Source: CAZVGZ01 sp964627605 | GTDB taxonomy: Bacteria > Latescibacterota > MWCZ01 > CAZVGZ01 | NCBI GenBank assembly: GCA_964627605.1 | Contig: CAZVGZ010000027.1 | Span: 1-49,210, forward strand | Length of the DNA: 49,210 bases | Reading direction: 5' to 3' | Shown here: piece after piece, positions 35,506-43,352 of the stretch | Layout: the number at the start of each line of letters is the position of its first letter | Position numbering within the stretch: the stretch's first letter is position 1 | The notes under the pieces: model-generated | The model's database searches: none | What the model saw: the letters and a program-made list of their open reading frames with translations, nothing else | Told to the model about the DNA's origin: nothing | Program-made: the position numbers and the translations under genes

Positions 35506-35526
35506 GTCGTTCTGAAAATGAACGAC
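35506..35526 (+). promoter_or_regulatory. Leader hairpin upstream of thrS
   Basis: GTCGTTC (35506-35512) and GAACGAC (35520-35526) form a perfect 7-bp stem with a 7-base loop, 64 bases before the thrS ATG. The stem-7/loop-7 shape recalls an anticodon arm, the feature bound by ThrS in E. coli, but the loop TGAAAAT lacks a Thr anticodon. No T-box is visible. Confidence 0.3.
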
Positions 35527-35589
35527 GATGATCGAGGCGGCATATTCAAGATGCAGACGGCCCCTCGACGCGATTTGGGAGTAGTAGTC

Positions 35590-37521
35590 ATGAAGATAAA
35601 ACTGCCAGACGGGACCGAATCGACACTCGATGATGGAGCATCGGCGCTTGACCTGGCACAATCGATAGGGCCGCGTCTGGCTTTAGCAGCACTGGCTGCC
35701 AGGGTAAATGGCGAGCTTGTGGATGTCACCAAACCGCTCAGTGACGGCGACCAGGTGGAGATAGTAACCTTTAGTGATCCGGTTGGGCGTGAGGTCTATA
35801 GACACACAACATCGCACGTCATGGCGATGGCCGTCAAACTGCTGTTTCTCGACGCCAAACCGACAATCGGGCCTGCTTTAGAAGACAGCTTCTACTACGA
35901 CTTTGACGTCCCAGAACCGTTCGCTCCAGAGGACCTGGACCGAATTGAAGCCGAGATGGAGTCGATAATCAAAGAAGACCATCCGATCTCCCGGCGCGAC
36001 CTGTCTCTCTCAGAAGCGATAGAGGTCTTTGGCGAGCGGGATAACCCATATAAAGTGGAACTGATTGAGGATTTGAGCGCTGGTGAGGATCCGCCTGAAA
36101 AAGTAAGTCTCTACAGTCAGGGCGAATTTGAAGACCTATGCCGTGGGCCCCACCTGCCCTCTACCGGCAGAATCAAATCGATCAAATTACTCTCGTCATC
36201 TGGGTCATATTGGCGCGGGGATGAGAACAGGCAACGGCTACAGAGGGTCTACGGCACCAGCTTCCCCTCCAAAAAAGAGCTGAAAGATCATCTGGAGCTT
36301 CTCGAAGAAGCCAAGAGAAGGGATCACCGTTCGCTGGGCAAAAGGCTTGATCTCTACAGTATTCATTCAGAGGTCGGTGCCGGCCTGGTTCATTGGCATC
36401 CGAAAGGCGCGATTCTACGCCGGGTGATAGAGAGCTTTTGGCTGGACGAACATCTTGCCAGGGGCTACGAGCAGGTTTATACCCCCCATATCGCCAGCGA
36501 AGAGATATATAAGATTTCGGGGCACTTGGAGAAGTATGACGCGATGTATGCCAGCATGGAGGTGGACAACTCCCCATACCGCGTCAAACCGATGAACTGT
36601 CCTAATCACATTATGATATACAACACCCAGGTCCGTTCGTGGCGCGATCTGCCGATCCGCTACTGCGAACTGGGGACCGTCTACCGCTATGAGAGAAGCG
36701 GCGTGCTCCACGGGATGCTCCGTGTGAGGGGCTTCACCCAGGATGACGCCCACATCTTCTGCCGCCCCGACCAGCTAAAAGACGAGCTGGTGGATACTTT
36801 GGGTCTGGTCAAAGTGATGATGGATACCTTCGGTCTGGGAATTGAGGTGTTCCTTAGCACCAGACCAGAGCAGTCCATAGGTTCTGACGAGGTTTGGGAG
36901 CAGTCTACAGATGCGCTGAAGCAGGCGCTAGCCAGGGCAGGCGTCGATTACGTGCTCGACCCTGGGGAGGGTGTATTTTACGGCCCTAAGATCGATATTA
37001 AGTTGCTGGATGCCCTCGGTCGGCCTTGGCAGGGGCCCACAATTCAAGTAGATTTTAACCTTGCCCCGCGCTTTGGTGTAAACTTCGTCGACTCTGACAA
37101 CACCTCCCACGAAGTGGTGATGGTGCATCGTGCGGTGCTGGGATCAGTTGAGCGGTTCGTCGGCGTGTTAATTGAGCATTTCGCAGGGGCGTTTCCTCTG
37201 TGGCTCTCGCCTGTGCAGGTAGCGATTCTGCCGATTACCGACGACCAGCACGACTATGCATCTCAGTTTGCGGACCGGCTGCGTTCAAGAGGTATTCGGG
37301 TGCATCTGGACGCCAGAAGTGAAAAGATCGGCGCGAAAATTCGTGAGGCTGAACTACAGCGTACACCATATATGTTAGTGTTGGGTAGAAACGAGCAGGA
37401 AGACGGTTCGGCTTCTGTAAGGGTAAGGGACAAAGGAGACGCTGGAGCGATGTCGCTCGATACGTTCGTTCAACACGTTGAGGAGGAGATCACTGCAAGG
37501 GAATTGCAGCTGAGCCTATGA
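35590..37521 (+). CDS. thrS: Threonyl-tRNA synthetase
   Basis: This 643-aa class II synthetase charges tRNA-Thr. Domains in order are TGS (KIKLPDGTESTLDDGASALDLA), the editing domain with the HxxxH pair in HTTSHVMA and the HLPSTG loop, the catalytic core with Zn ligands Cys in MNCPNH, His in QDDAHIF and His in MVHRAVLGS, and a C-terminal anticodon-binding domain (VAILPITDDQ ... LRSRGIRVHLD). ATG 35590 has GGGAG 9 bases upstream and begins exactly at the TGS strand; the frame open to 35446 is not used. Its TGA overlaps the infC ATG (ATGA), giving translational coupling in the classic thrS-infC-rpmI-rplT-pheST operon. Confidence 0.97.
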   Translation: MKIKLPDGTESTLDDGASALDLAQSIGPRLALAALAARVNGELVDVTKPLSDGDQVEIVTFSDPVGREVYRHTTSHVMAMAVKLLFLDAKPTIGPALEDSFYYDFDVPEPFAPEDLDRIEAEMESIIKEDHPISRRDLSLSEAIEVFGERDNPYKVELIEDLSAGEDPPEKVSLYSQGEFEDLCRGPHLPSTGRIKSIKLLSSSGSYWRGDENRQRLQRVYGTSFPSKKELKDHLELLEEAKRRDHRSLGKRLDLYSIHSEVGAGLVHWHPKGAILRRVIESFWLDEHLARGYEQVYTPHIASEEIYKISGHLEKYDAMYASMEVDNSPYRVKPMNCPNHIMIYNTQVRSWRDLPIRYCELGTVYRYERSGVLHGMLRVRGFTQDDAHIFCRPDQLKDELVDTLGLVKVMMDTFGLGIEVFLSTRPEQSIGSDEVWEQSTDALKQALARAGVDYVLDPGEGVFYGPKIDIKLLDALGRPWQGPTIQVDFNLAPRFGVNFVDSDNTSHEVVMVHRAVLGSVERFVGVLIEHFAGAFPLWLSPVQVAILPITDDQHDYASQFADRLRSRGIRVHLDARSEKIGAKIREAELQRTPYMLVLGRNEQEDGSASVRVRDKGDAGAMSLDTFVQHVEEEITARELQLSL

Positions 37522-38057
37522 ATAGATCCAAGCCAGCCCAGGCACCGCGAGGCCGCGAGCCGCGCACAAACGACCAGATAAGAATACCTCAGGTTCGCTT
37601 GGTTGATGAGGACGGTACCCAGATCGGGATTACCGACACAGACGAAGCCCGCGAGATGGCCTCGTCAAAGAGCCTCGATTTAGTTGAAGTGGCGCCTGAC
37701 GCCACACCCCCCGTCGTCCGCATCATGGACTACGGCAAGTTCAAATACGATCAGGCACGAAAACAGAAAAGGGCCAACGCGAAACAGAAACAGGCTGAGC
37801 TAAAAACAATAAGGCTCCGGCCCAACGTCGCCGATCACGACTACGAGTTCAAAGTCAAGCACGCACGGCAATTCTTGGAACGCGGTGACAAAGTCCGGTT
37901 GCTGGTGATCTTCAGAGGCCGTGAGAACGTCCACCGCGAGCTCGGAGCAAAACTGCTGGAGCGTGCCCAAGCCGACCTGGAGGATATCGCACAGGTCGAA
38001 ACACCGATCCGCCAGGAAGGCCGTGACTTCGTTCTCAACATGATGCTCAAAAAGTAG
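37518..38057 (+). CDS. infC: Translation initiation factor IF-3
   Basis: This 179-aa factor binds the 30S subunit, prevents premature 50S joining and checks the initiator tRNA. The N-domain (NDQIRIPQVRLVDEDG, LDLVEVAPDATPPVVRIMDYGKFKY) and the C-domain (IRLRPNVADHDYEFKVKHARQFLERGDKV, IFRGRE) are both complete, with the usual Lys/Arg/Gln-rich linker. The start is ATG coupled to the thrS stop, not the rare AUU used for autoregulation in E. coli. Length is normal. Confidence 0.97.
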   Translation: MNRSKPAQAPRGREPRTNDQIRIPQVRLVDEDGTQIGITDTDEAREMASSKSLDLVEVAPDATPPVVRIMDYGKFKYDQARKQKRANAKQKQAELKTIRLRPNVADHDYEFKVKHARQFLERGDKVRLLVIFRGRENVHRELGAKLLERAQADLEDIAQVETPIRQEGRDFVLNMMLKK

Positions 38058-38193
38058 TGGGCCTGGGGCGGCTGAGGTGATGATGGGGTGGTGGTGGATG
38101 AGGTCGGGGCGGATAGTGATGAGGTGGTGTGGAGGCCAGTTTGTGATGGGCGGTCAATTGAACGACAACACTAGACACACACGAGGATAGAAA
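38058..38193 (+). other. G-rich, C-poor spacer between infC and rpmI
   Basis: The first 90 bases are almost pure G, A and T with several G3-G4 runs and repeated GGTG or GATG words. They end in GGAG before a normal GAGGATAG SD leader for rpmI. There is no long ORF of its own. It could form G-quartets in RNA, or be a low-complexity tract arising from slippage. In other bacteria this position can hold an L20-binding leader; no such pseudoknot is recognisable. Confidence 0.4.
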
Positions 38194-38388
38194 ATGCCAA
38201 AAGTGAAAACTCGTCGCGGAGCGGCAAAGCGTTTCAAATTGACCGCCAAAGGCAAGGTCAAGCGCAACCACTCCCACATTGGTCACAACAAAAACAAAAA
38301 ATCTGCCAAGCAGAAGCGAAACTTGCGCACTACAGCGCTCGTCGACAGTTCTGACATTCGCCGCGTGCGGCGCATGCTCAACGTCTAA
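38194..38388 (+). CDS. rpmI: 50S ribosomal protein L35
   Basis: 64-aa basic protein with the diagnostic MPKVKTRRGAAKRFKLTA start, the GKVKRNHSHIGHNK stretch and the C-terminal RRVRRMLN. It has the normal length and position, with SD GAGGA upstream. It binds 23S rRNA early in 50S assembly. Confidence 0.97.
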   Translation: MPKVKTRRGAAKRFKLTAKGKVKRNHSHIGHNKNKKSAKQKRNLRTTALVDSSDIRRVRRMLNV

Positions 38389-38403
38389 CGCAGGACATAC
38401 CGA

Positions 38404-38766
38404 ATGCCACGCGTAAAACATGCACCGTCGTCCAAAGCGCGCCGCAAAGAGGCCCTGGACCGCGCCAAAGGATACCGAGGCGGTCGCAGCAAGCTGCTAC
38501 GCACAGCCAAAGAAGCTGCCGATAGAGCAGGTCAGTATGCCTACGCTCATCGTCGCCAGAAAAAACGCACATTCCGCGCTCTCTGGATCGTTCGGATAAA
38601 CGCGGCAGCCCACCATCACGGGCTTAATTACAGCCAGTTTATACACGGGTTGGCTGAAGCTGGTGTAGAGATCAACCGCAAAGTGTTGGCCTCGCTCGCC
38701 GTCAGCGACCCGCAGGCTTTTGGCGAACTCGCAGAGGTGGCTAAGGCCGGACAGGTGTCCGCCTAG
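38404..38766 (+). CDS. rplT: 50S ribosomal protein L20
   Basis: 120-aa protein with the L20 signature: MPRVKHAPSSKARRKE, KGYRGGRSKLLRTAKEA, YAHRRQKKRTFRALWIVRINAA and FIHGLAEAGVEINRKVLA. It is essential for early 50S assembly and in several bacteria represses its own operon. AGGA lies upstream of ATG 38404, 15 bases after rpmI. It is followed by a hairpin before pheS. Confidence 0.97.
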   Translation: MPRVKHAPSSKARRKEALDRAKGYRGGRSKLLRTAKEAADRAGQYAYAHRRQKKRTFRALWIVRINAAAHHHGLNYSQFIHGLAEAGVEINRKVLASLAVSDPQAFGELAEVAKAGQVSA

Positions 38767-38799
38767 ACCACCGCCATAACACGATCCGGTCGCTTCTTG

Positions 38800-38828
38800 A
38801 AGGCTCTTCCTTGACCGGAAGAGCCTTT
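38800..38828 (+). terminator. Hairpin/attenuator between rplT and pheS
   Basis: AAGGCTCTTCC (38800-38810) and GGAAGAGCCTT (38817-38827) form an 11-bp perfect stem with a 6-base loop. Only three T residues follow, so it is a partial terminator or attenuator separating the ribosomal-protein genes from pheST. It ends about 38 bases before the preferred pheS start. Confidence 0.55.
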
Positions 38829-38865
38829 CGCGTTGAATGCACCTTATACATCGGCACACTTTCCA

Positions 38866-39891
38866 ATGAATATCGACGAAACCATTCGCAGCATCGACGA
38901 GATGGTCGAACGGGCGCTGCAAGAGCTATCCGATGCCCAGGACGAGTCCGAAGTCGAAGCGGTCCGTGTAGCTCTATTGGGCCGAAAAGGCACTCTTACA
39001 GCCGTTTTGCGTGGAATAGGCGATCTTCCTGACGACGCCAAACCAGCCATCGGATCGGCAGGCGGCAGGGCCAAGAAAACGGTGACTGAAGGCATTGATG
39101 AAGCCATGCGGCGAGTAACTGCACCAGCCACCGGTGGCGATCCGACATTCGACCCGACACTACCGGGGCGCACTCCGTCACTCGGACGAAGCCATCCGGT
39201 GGCAGTGGTGATGGACGAGATCGTCAACATCCTGATGCAGTTGGGTTTCACAGTCGCCGAAGGGCCGGAAATTGAGACTGATTTCTATAACTTTGAAGCG
39301 CTCAACTTCCCGCCGGACCATCCTGCGAGGGATATGCAGGATAGTTACTATGTGACTGACGACCTGGTATTAAGAACACACACATCTCCTGTGCAGATAC
39401 GTCTGATGGAGGTTGCCCAACCACCGATTCGCAGTATCATGCCTGGACGCGTCTACCGCAACGAGGTGGTGAGTGCCAAAAGCCTCAACTTCTTCAATCA
39501 GGTCGAAGGGCTGTATGTAGACAAAGGCGTGAGTCTGGCCGATCTGAAGGGCGAACTGGAGGAGTTCTGTCATCGATTCTTTGGATCGGATGTCTCGATA
39601 CGCCTTAGACCTTCGTTCTTCCCGTTCACCGAACCCTCGTGCGAGATGGACGTAAGCTGCGTCATCTGCGGCGGTGGTGGGTGCCGAGTCTGTAAATCGA
39701 CCGGATGGCTGGAGATCGGCGGGGCTGGTATGGTGGACCCGAACGTGTTTGAGGCCGTGGGCTACGACCCTGAAATCTACGCCGGGTATGCGTTTGGGTT
39801 GGGTGTCGAGCGTCCGGCGATGATTAAGTACGGCGTGGACGATATTCGACTGTTTTACGAAAACGACGTGCGGTTCTTGGCGCAGTTCTGA
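38866..39891 (+). CDS. pheS: Phenylalanyl-tRNA synthetase alpha subunit
   Basis: 341-aa catalytic subunit of the (alpha-beta)2 enzyme. The N-terminal coiled coil (about residues 1-85) precedes class II motif 1 (GRSHPVAVVMDEIVNILMQLGF), motif 2 (MPGRVYRNEV), a cysteine-bearing insert (CVICGGGGCRVCKSTGW) and motif 3 (GYAFGLGVERPAM). ATG 38866 begins the coiled coil; TTG 38833 is an alternative but adds atypical residues. No SD is clear for either. It pairs with pheT, which starts 64 bases later. Confidence 0.96.
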   Translation: MNIDETIRSIDEMVERALQELSDAQDESEVEAVRVALLGRKGTLTAVLRGIGDLPDDAKPAIGSAGGRAKKTVTEGIDEAMRRVTAPATGGDPTFDPTLPGRTPSLGRSHPVAVVMDEIVNILMQLGFTVAEGPEIETDFYNFEALNFPPDHPARDMQDSYYVTDDLVLRTHTSPVQIRLMEVAQPPIRSIMPGRVYRNEVVSAKSLNFFNQVEGLYVDKGVSLADLKGELEEFCHRFFGSDVSIRLRPSFFPFTEPSCEMDVSCVICGGGGCRVCKSTGWLEIGGAGMVDPNVFEAVGYDPEIYAGYAFGLGVERPAMIKYGVDDIRLFYENDVRFLAQF

Positions 39892-39955
39892 ATCGGTTTA
39901 ATCTGGTGCAACCAACTCACCGCGACTACTTGAATAGAAGCCAGGACTTAAGACG

Positions 39956-42358
39956 ATGCTAATCTCCACAGAGTGGCTCTCCAACTACGTTGACTTAGGC
40001 GACCTTGACGCCCAGGAGGTTGCCGACAGACTGACATTTACAGGCCTTGAGGCCGAAGGTGTGACCAACCCCTTCCCATATCTGCCCAACGTCCAGGTTG
40101 GCGAAGTGCTCTCTGTCGAGCCACACCCAGACGCTGACCGTCTTACAGTCTGTACAGTCACAGTCGGTGGCGATCCCAGGACGATCGTGTGCGGAGCGCC
40201 CAACGTCGCAGCTGGTCAAAAAGTGGCGGTAGCGCCCGTGGGAGCGACGCTCGCCGGTGGGATCACGCTGGAGAAACGAAAAATTCGCGGTGTGGTCTCA
40301 GATGGGATGATCTGCGCTGGAGATGAGCTGGGGATCGGTGACGATCATGACGGCATAGTAGTGCTGCCGGAGGGCGCACCGGTCGGTGAGCCGCTCGCCG
40401 AATATGTCGGTCTCGCCACGCGACAGATCAAGCTCGATATCACCCCCAACCGACCGGACGCTTTGAGCCACATCGGTGTGGCCAGAGACCTATCCGCCGT
40501 GCTCGGACGCGAGCTGACAAAACCGAAAGTCACAGTCTCCGAATCCGGTCCAGCGATAGAGACGTTCACATCTGTCACTGTAAATTGTCCGACCGAATGC
40601 CCACGATATGTGGCGCGGGTTGTTGAAGGGGTGACTGTGGGCCCATCGCCTGATTGGCTCACCGCACGTCTGCGCAGCGTGGGACTGGAGCCGATCAACA
40701 ACATCGTCGATGTCACCAACTACGTCCTCCATGAGACCGGACACCCGCTACACGGTTTTGACTTAGACAAGCTCGCTGAGCAGCGCATCCATGTACGACT
40801 GTCCAACCCAGACGAGTCGATGACCACGTTGGACGGCGAAGACAGAAAGATGCCTCAGGGAACTGTGATGATCTGCGACGGCGACGGCGCTGTTGCAGTT
40901 GGCGGAATCATGGGCGGCGAGCGGTCGAAAGTCGGGGAAAGCACAAAAAAAGTGCTTCTTGAAGCCGCATATTTCCATCCGAGCTCTATTCGCCGGTCGT
41001 CCAAAACGCTCAAACTACAGACCGATGCTTCTTACAGGTTCGAACGGGGAGCCGATCCCAACGGCGTTTTGATAGCGATAGACAGGGCGGCTACTCTTCT
41101 CTCCGAGGTCGCTGGAGGGCAGATCGCCGACGGCAGAATAGACGTCTACCCAACTCCGGTAGAGCCACTCAAAATCAGGCTGCGGTTTGATCGAATGGAT
41201 TCGCTTTTGGGTCTGAAAGTACCTCGGCCAAACATCTTCTCGTTGCTGAGCGCGTTGGAGTTTGAAGTGGATGCCCAGGATGAGAGCGGAGCCGACGTGC
41301 TGGTGCCGACATTCAGGCCGGACGTGACGAGGGAGGTGGACCTTATCGAGGAGGTCGCGCGCCTCTACGGGTATGAGAACGTGCCTGCAAGACTTGTGGG
41401 AGCGGTCGCTGGTGCTCATGTGGCCCAGACGAGCTGGGCGTTCGTCAAGGAGGTTCGCAGGCTGCTGGTTGGCGCAGGCCTGACCGAGGTGATGAACAAC
41501 TCGATGACATCGCCTCAGACCGCCGAGAAAATCTGGCACCACAGATCGCATACTTCTGTCAATCTTGCGAACTATAGCGCTGTTGACCTGTCGGTAATGC
41601 GAACGAGTCTGGTGCCATGTCTCCTGGATGTAATCAGGCATAACCTCAACCACCGCGCGTCAGACGGGTTGGCGATTTTCGAAGTTGGAACGATTTACGG
41701 ACAGCTAGACGACCGATCAACCGTTGAGACCCCTCAGATAGCTGTGGCTCTGGTTGGCAAAGCCGGTGGGAGCCGGTGGTGCGACGGCGATCGAGATTGG
41801 GATTTCTTCGATCTAAGCGGTGTAATCCAGGAAATTTTTGCACGGATTTCCCTTGACCCCCCCCAGGTGGATGCTTATGCTGACGAGGGAGGGTTGTACG
41901 GCGACCAGTCGGCAGCAATTTCGCTTGGCGACGAGATGGTAGGGACGATGGGTGTCATCAGCCCCTCGCTGTTAGCTTGGGCGGATATTGACTCCCCAGT
42001 CTACATCGCAGTCGTAGACCGCGAACCGATAGAGCGCCGTCGGAAGACTACACAGCGCGCAACCCCTCCCCCGAAATTCCCTGCCGCTGAGAGAGATTTG
42101 GCGCTGGTGGTGGACGAGAAAGTGTCTGCAGGATCGCTGGTTAAGACGCTCGAGTCATCTGGCGGCGATTGGCTGGAGTCGGTGACTGTGTTTGATATCT
42201 ATCGGGGTCAAGGGGTTTCAGAAGGCCAGAAAAGTGTCGCAGGGGCGCTCAAGTTCCGCGCACCCGACAGGACATTGGCTGACGATGAGGTTGACGAGGC
42301 GGTGCTACGGATGATCGCGTCAGCGGAAAAAGAGCACGACGCTACGGTGAGATCATGA
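39956..42358 (+). CDS. pheT: Phenylalanyl-tRNA synthetase beta subunit
   Basis: This 800-aa subunit holds the tRNA-binding and editing functions. In order: an N-terminal B1 region (LISTEWLSNYVDL), an OB-type tRNA-binding domain (VQVGEVLSVEPHPDADRLTVCTV), the B3/B4 editing domain (LRSVGLEPINNIVDVTNYVLHETGHPLHGFDLDKL), B5 (KIRLRFDRMDSLLGL), the catalytic-like core and a C-terminal FDX-ACB anticodon domain (PKFPAAERDLALVVDE). Length is normal. Its stop overlaps the next start (ATGA). Confidence 0.97.
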   Translation: MLISTEWLSNYVDLGDLDAQEVADRLTFTGLEAEGVTNPFPYLPNVQVGEVLSVEPHPDADRLTVCTVTVGGDPRTIVCGAPNVAAGQKVAVAPVGATLAGGITLEKRKIRGVVSDGMICAGDELGIGDDHDGIVVLPEGAPVGEPLAEYVGLATRQIKLDITPNRPDALSHIGVARDLSAVLGRELTKPKVTVSESGPAIETFTSVTVNCPTECPRYVARVVEGVTVGPSPDWLTARLRSVGLEPINNIVDVTNYVLHETGHPLHGFDLDKLAEQRIHVRLSNPDESMTTLDGEDRKMPQGTVMICDGDGAVAVGGIMGGERSKVGESTKKVLLEAAYFHPSSIRRSSKTLKLQTDASYRFERGADPNGVLIAIDRAATLLSEVAGGQIADGRIDVYPTPVEPLKIRLRFDRMDSLLGLKVPRPNIFSLLSALEFEVDAQDESGADVLVPTFRPDVTREVDLIEEVARLYGYENVPARLVGAVAGAHVAQTSWAFVKEVRRLLVGAGLTEVMNNSMTSPQTAEKIWHHRSHTSVNLANYSAVDLSVMRTSLVPCLLDVIRHNLNHRASDGLAIFEVGTIYGQLDDRSTVETPQIAVALVGKAGGSRWCDGDRDWDFFDLSGVIQEIFARISLDPPQVDAYADEGGLYGDQSAAISLGDEMVGTMGVISPSLLAWADIDSPVYIAVVDREPIERRRKTTQRATPPPKFPAAERDLALVVDEKVSAGSLVKTLESSGGDWLESVTVFDIYRGQGVSEGQKSVAGALKFRAPDRTLADDEVDEAVLRMIASAEKEHDATVRS

Positions 42359-42696
42359 CGGCTCAAGCAACCCGTCCAGGGCTAATAGGGATGCGCGCCG
42401 ATGACCGTGCTGACGAAGACACCACAGCAGCGGACGACCATCTGGCTCAAGCGGTGGCTGATGCCGCCGAACGGATTGAGATATTGACGCTGGAACTAGG
42501 GAACGCTTTGGAGTCACTGGAGAAGGCGAACAGCAAGATCGCTAAGTTGGAGGATGAAGTCGTCCAGCAGCGCGACCAGTTGAGTTCACAAGGGCTATCA
42601 CCGGTATTGAAGGCCGATCTGCGGAATCGACTCACCGGCCTTATTGGCGTAGTCGACGATCTGCAACGCCGTGCCTCCAATCTGGAGATGCGATAG
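42355..42696 (+). CDS. Short coiled-coil protein upstream of zapA (ZapB-like?)
   Basis: 113 aa, starting at ATG 42355 overlapped with the pheT stop. A basic/acidic lead of about 30 residues is followed by one long predicted coiled coil (AERIEILTLELGNALESLEKANSKIAKLEDEVVQQRDQLSS) and a shorter amphipathic tail (LKADLRNRLTGLIGVVDDLQRR). I do not recognise a named family. Small coiled-coil genes at this position between pheT and zapA are common in many phyla and may work with the division ring, so a ZapB-like role is possible but is inference from place and shape. Confidence 0.7.
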   Translation: MTAQATRPGLIGMRADDRADEDTTAADDHLAQAVADAAERIEILTLELGNALESLEKANSKIAKLEDEVVQQRDQLSSQGLSPVLKADLRNRLTGLIGVVDDLQRRASNLEMR

Positions 42697-42747
42697 ATTG
42701 CAAACGTCCAAGAGCCGACCAGGTATAGGTTGGTGGGATGTACAGGC

Positions 42748-43062
42748 ATGTACGATGAACCGGCACGATCATTGACAGTAAGCATCTTTGGCGCCGACTA
42801 CCCGCTAAAAAATGTGACCGACCCGGAAACCGTCAACGCAATTGCCCGTTACGTCGATAGGCAGATGCGGGAGGTAGCCGGAAGCGTCGCGCTGCGTTCC
42901 ACGCCCAAAGTGGCAGTGTTAACAGCCATGCAGATCAGTACAGAACTTTTTGCGCTGCGAGATGAAATCGCTCGGGTCCGCGAACAGATGGAGGGTTACG
43001 CGGAGACCTTGAATCGAGCGATGGAGACGGCGGAAGACGATCCAGAGATGACTGGAGTGTAA
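42748..43062 (+). CDS. zapA: Cell division protein ZapA-like
   Basis: 104-aa cytosolic protein expected to cross-link FtsZ filaments. The N-terminal beta-rich head (RSLTVSIFGADYPLKNVTDPETV), INAIARYVDRQMREV helix and the long C-terminal coiled helix (VLTAMQISTELFALRDEIARVREQM) match ZapA in order and size. ATG 42748 is preferred; TTG 42730 and GTG 42733 lie upstream in frame and GGTGGG sits about 10 bases before the ATG. It follows the coiled-coil gene by 51 bases and precedes a structured gap and rny. Confidence 0.85.
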   Translation: MYDEPARSLTVSIFGADYPLKNVTDPETVNAIARYVDRQMREVAGSVALRSTPKVAVLTAMQISTELFALRDEIARVREQMEGYAETLNRAMETAEDDPEMTGV

Positions 43063-43352
43063 GACACGGCAAAGCCCAAGCAAGGGCAAAGTGCGTTATT
43101 GCGTCTTATCTCCAGGTTATGTGCCTGACATCCCGACGGTGTCCCAGGCGTCGCGCCTAATGTTGGCGACGGCGGTGGACCGGTGTCCTGTGTGGGGAGT
43201 TTACCCACTGTGGACTACTGGTCTGTATGAAGGGGCCACGTGGGGATGTTTTGATGTACGGTGGTGAAGCAACGCTGGGGAACCGATGGATGGGGCCGCC
43301 AAAGCTTCACCCACAAACTGAATTTGACATAGAACTTGAAGGAGTGAGTTTG
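43063..43352 (+). ncRNA. Candidate structured RNA between zapA and rny (6S-like by position)
   Basis: This 290-base gap has no protein-coding family but shows three consecutive hairpins. GCCTGACA (43123-43130) pairs with TGTC-CC-AGGC ending 43149. GTC/GCC (43150-43157) pairs with GGCGAC (43165-43170). CCGGTGTCC (43180-43188) pairs with GGACTACTGG (43212-43221), enclosing GTGGG/CCCAC with a 7-base loop. In many bacteria 6S RNA lies next to zapA, which is the reason for the label. The hairpins do not obviously make the long single rod of 6S RNA. Treat it as a structured leader of rny or an unidentified small RNA until tested. Confidence 0.35.

Noticed and set aside
41015..41653. 212-codon minus-strand ORF inside pheT
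   Set aside because: Lies fully within an intact, well-supported synthetase gene; shadow frame.
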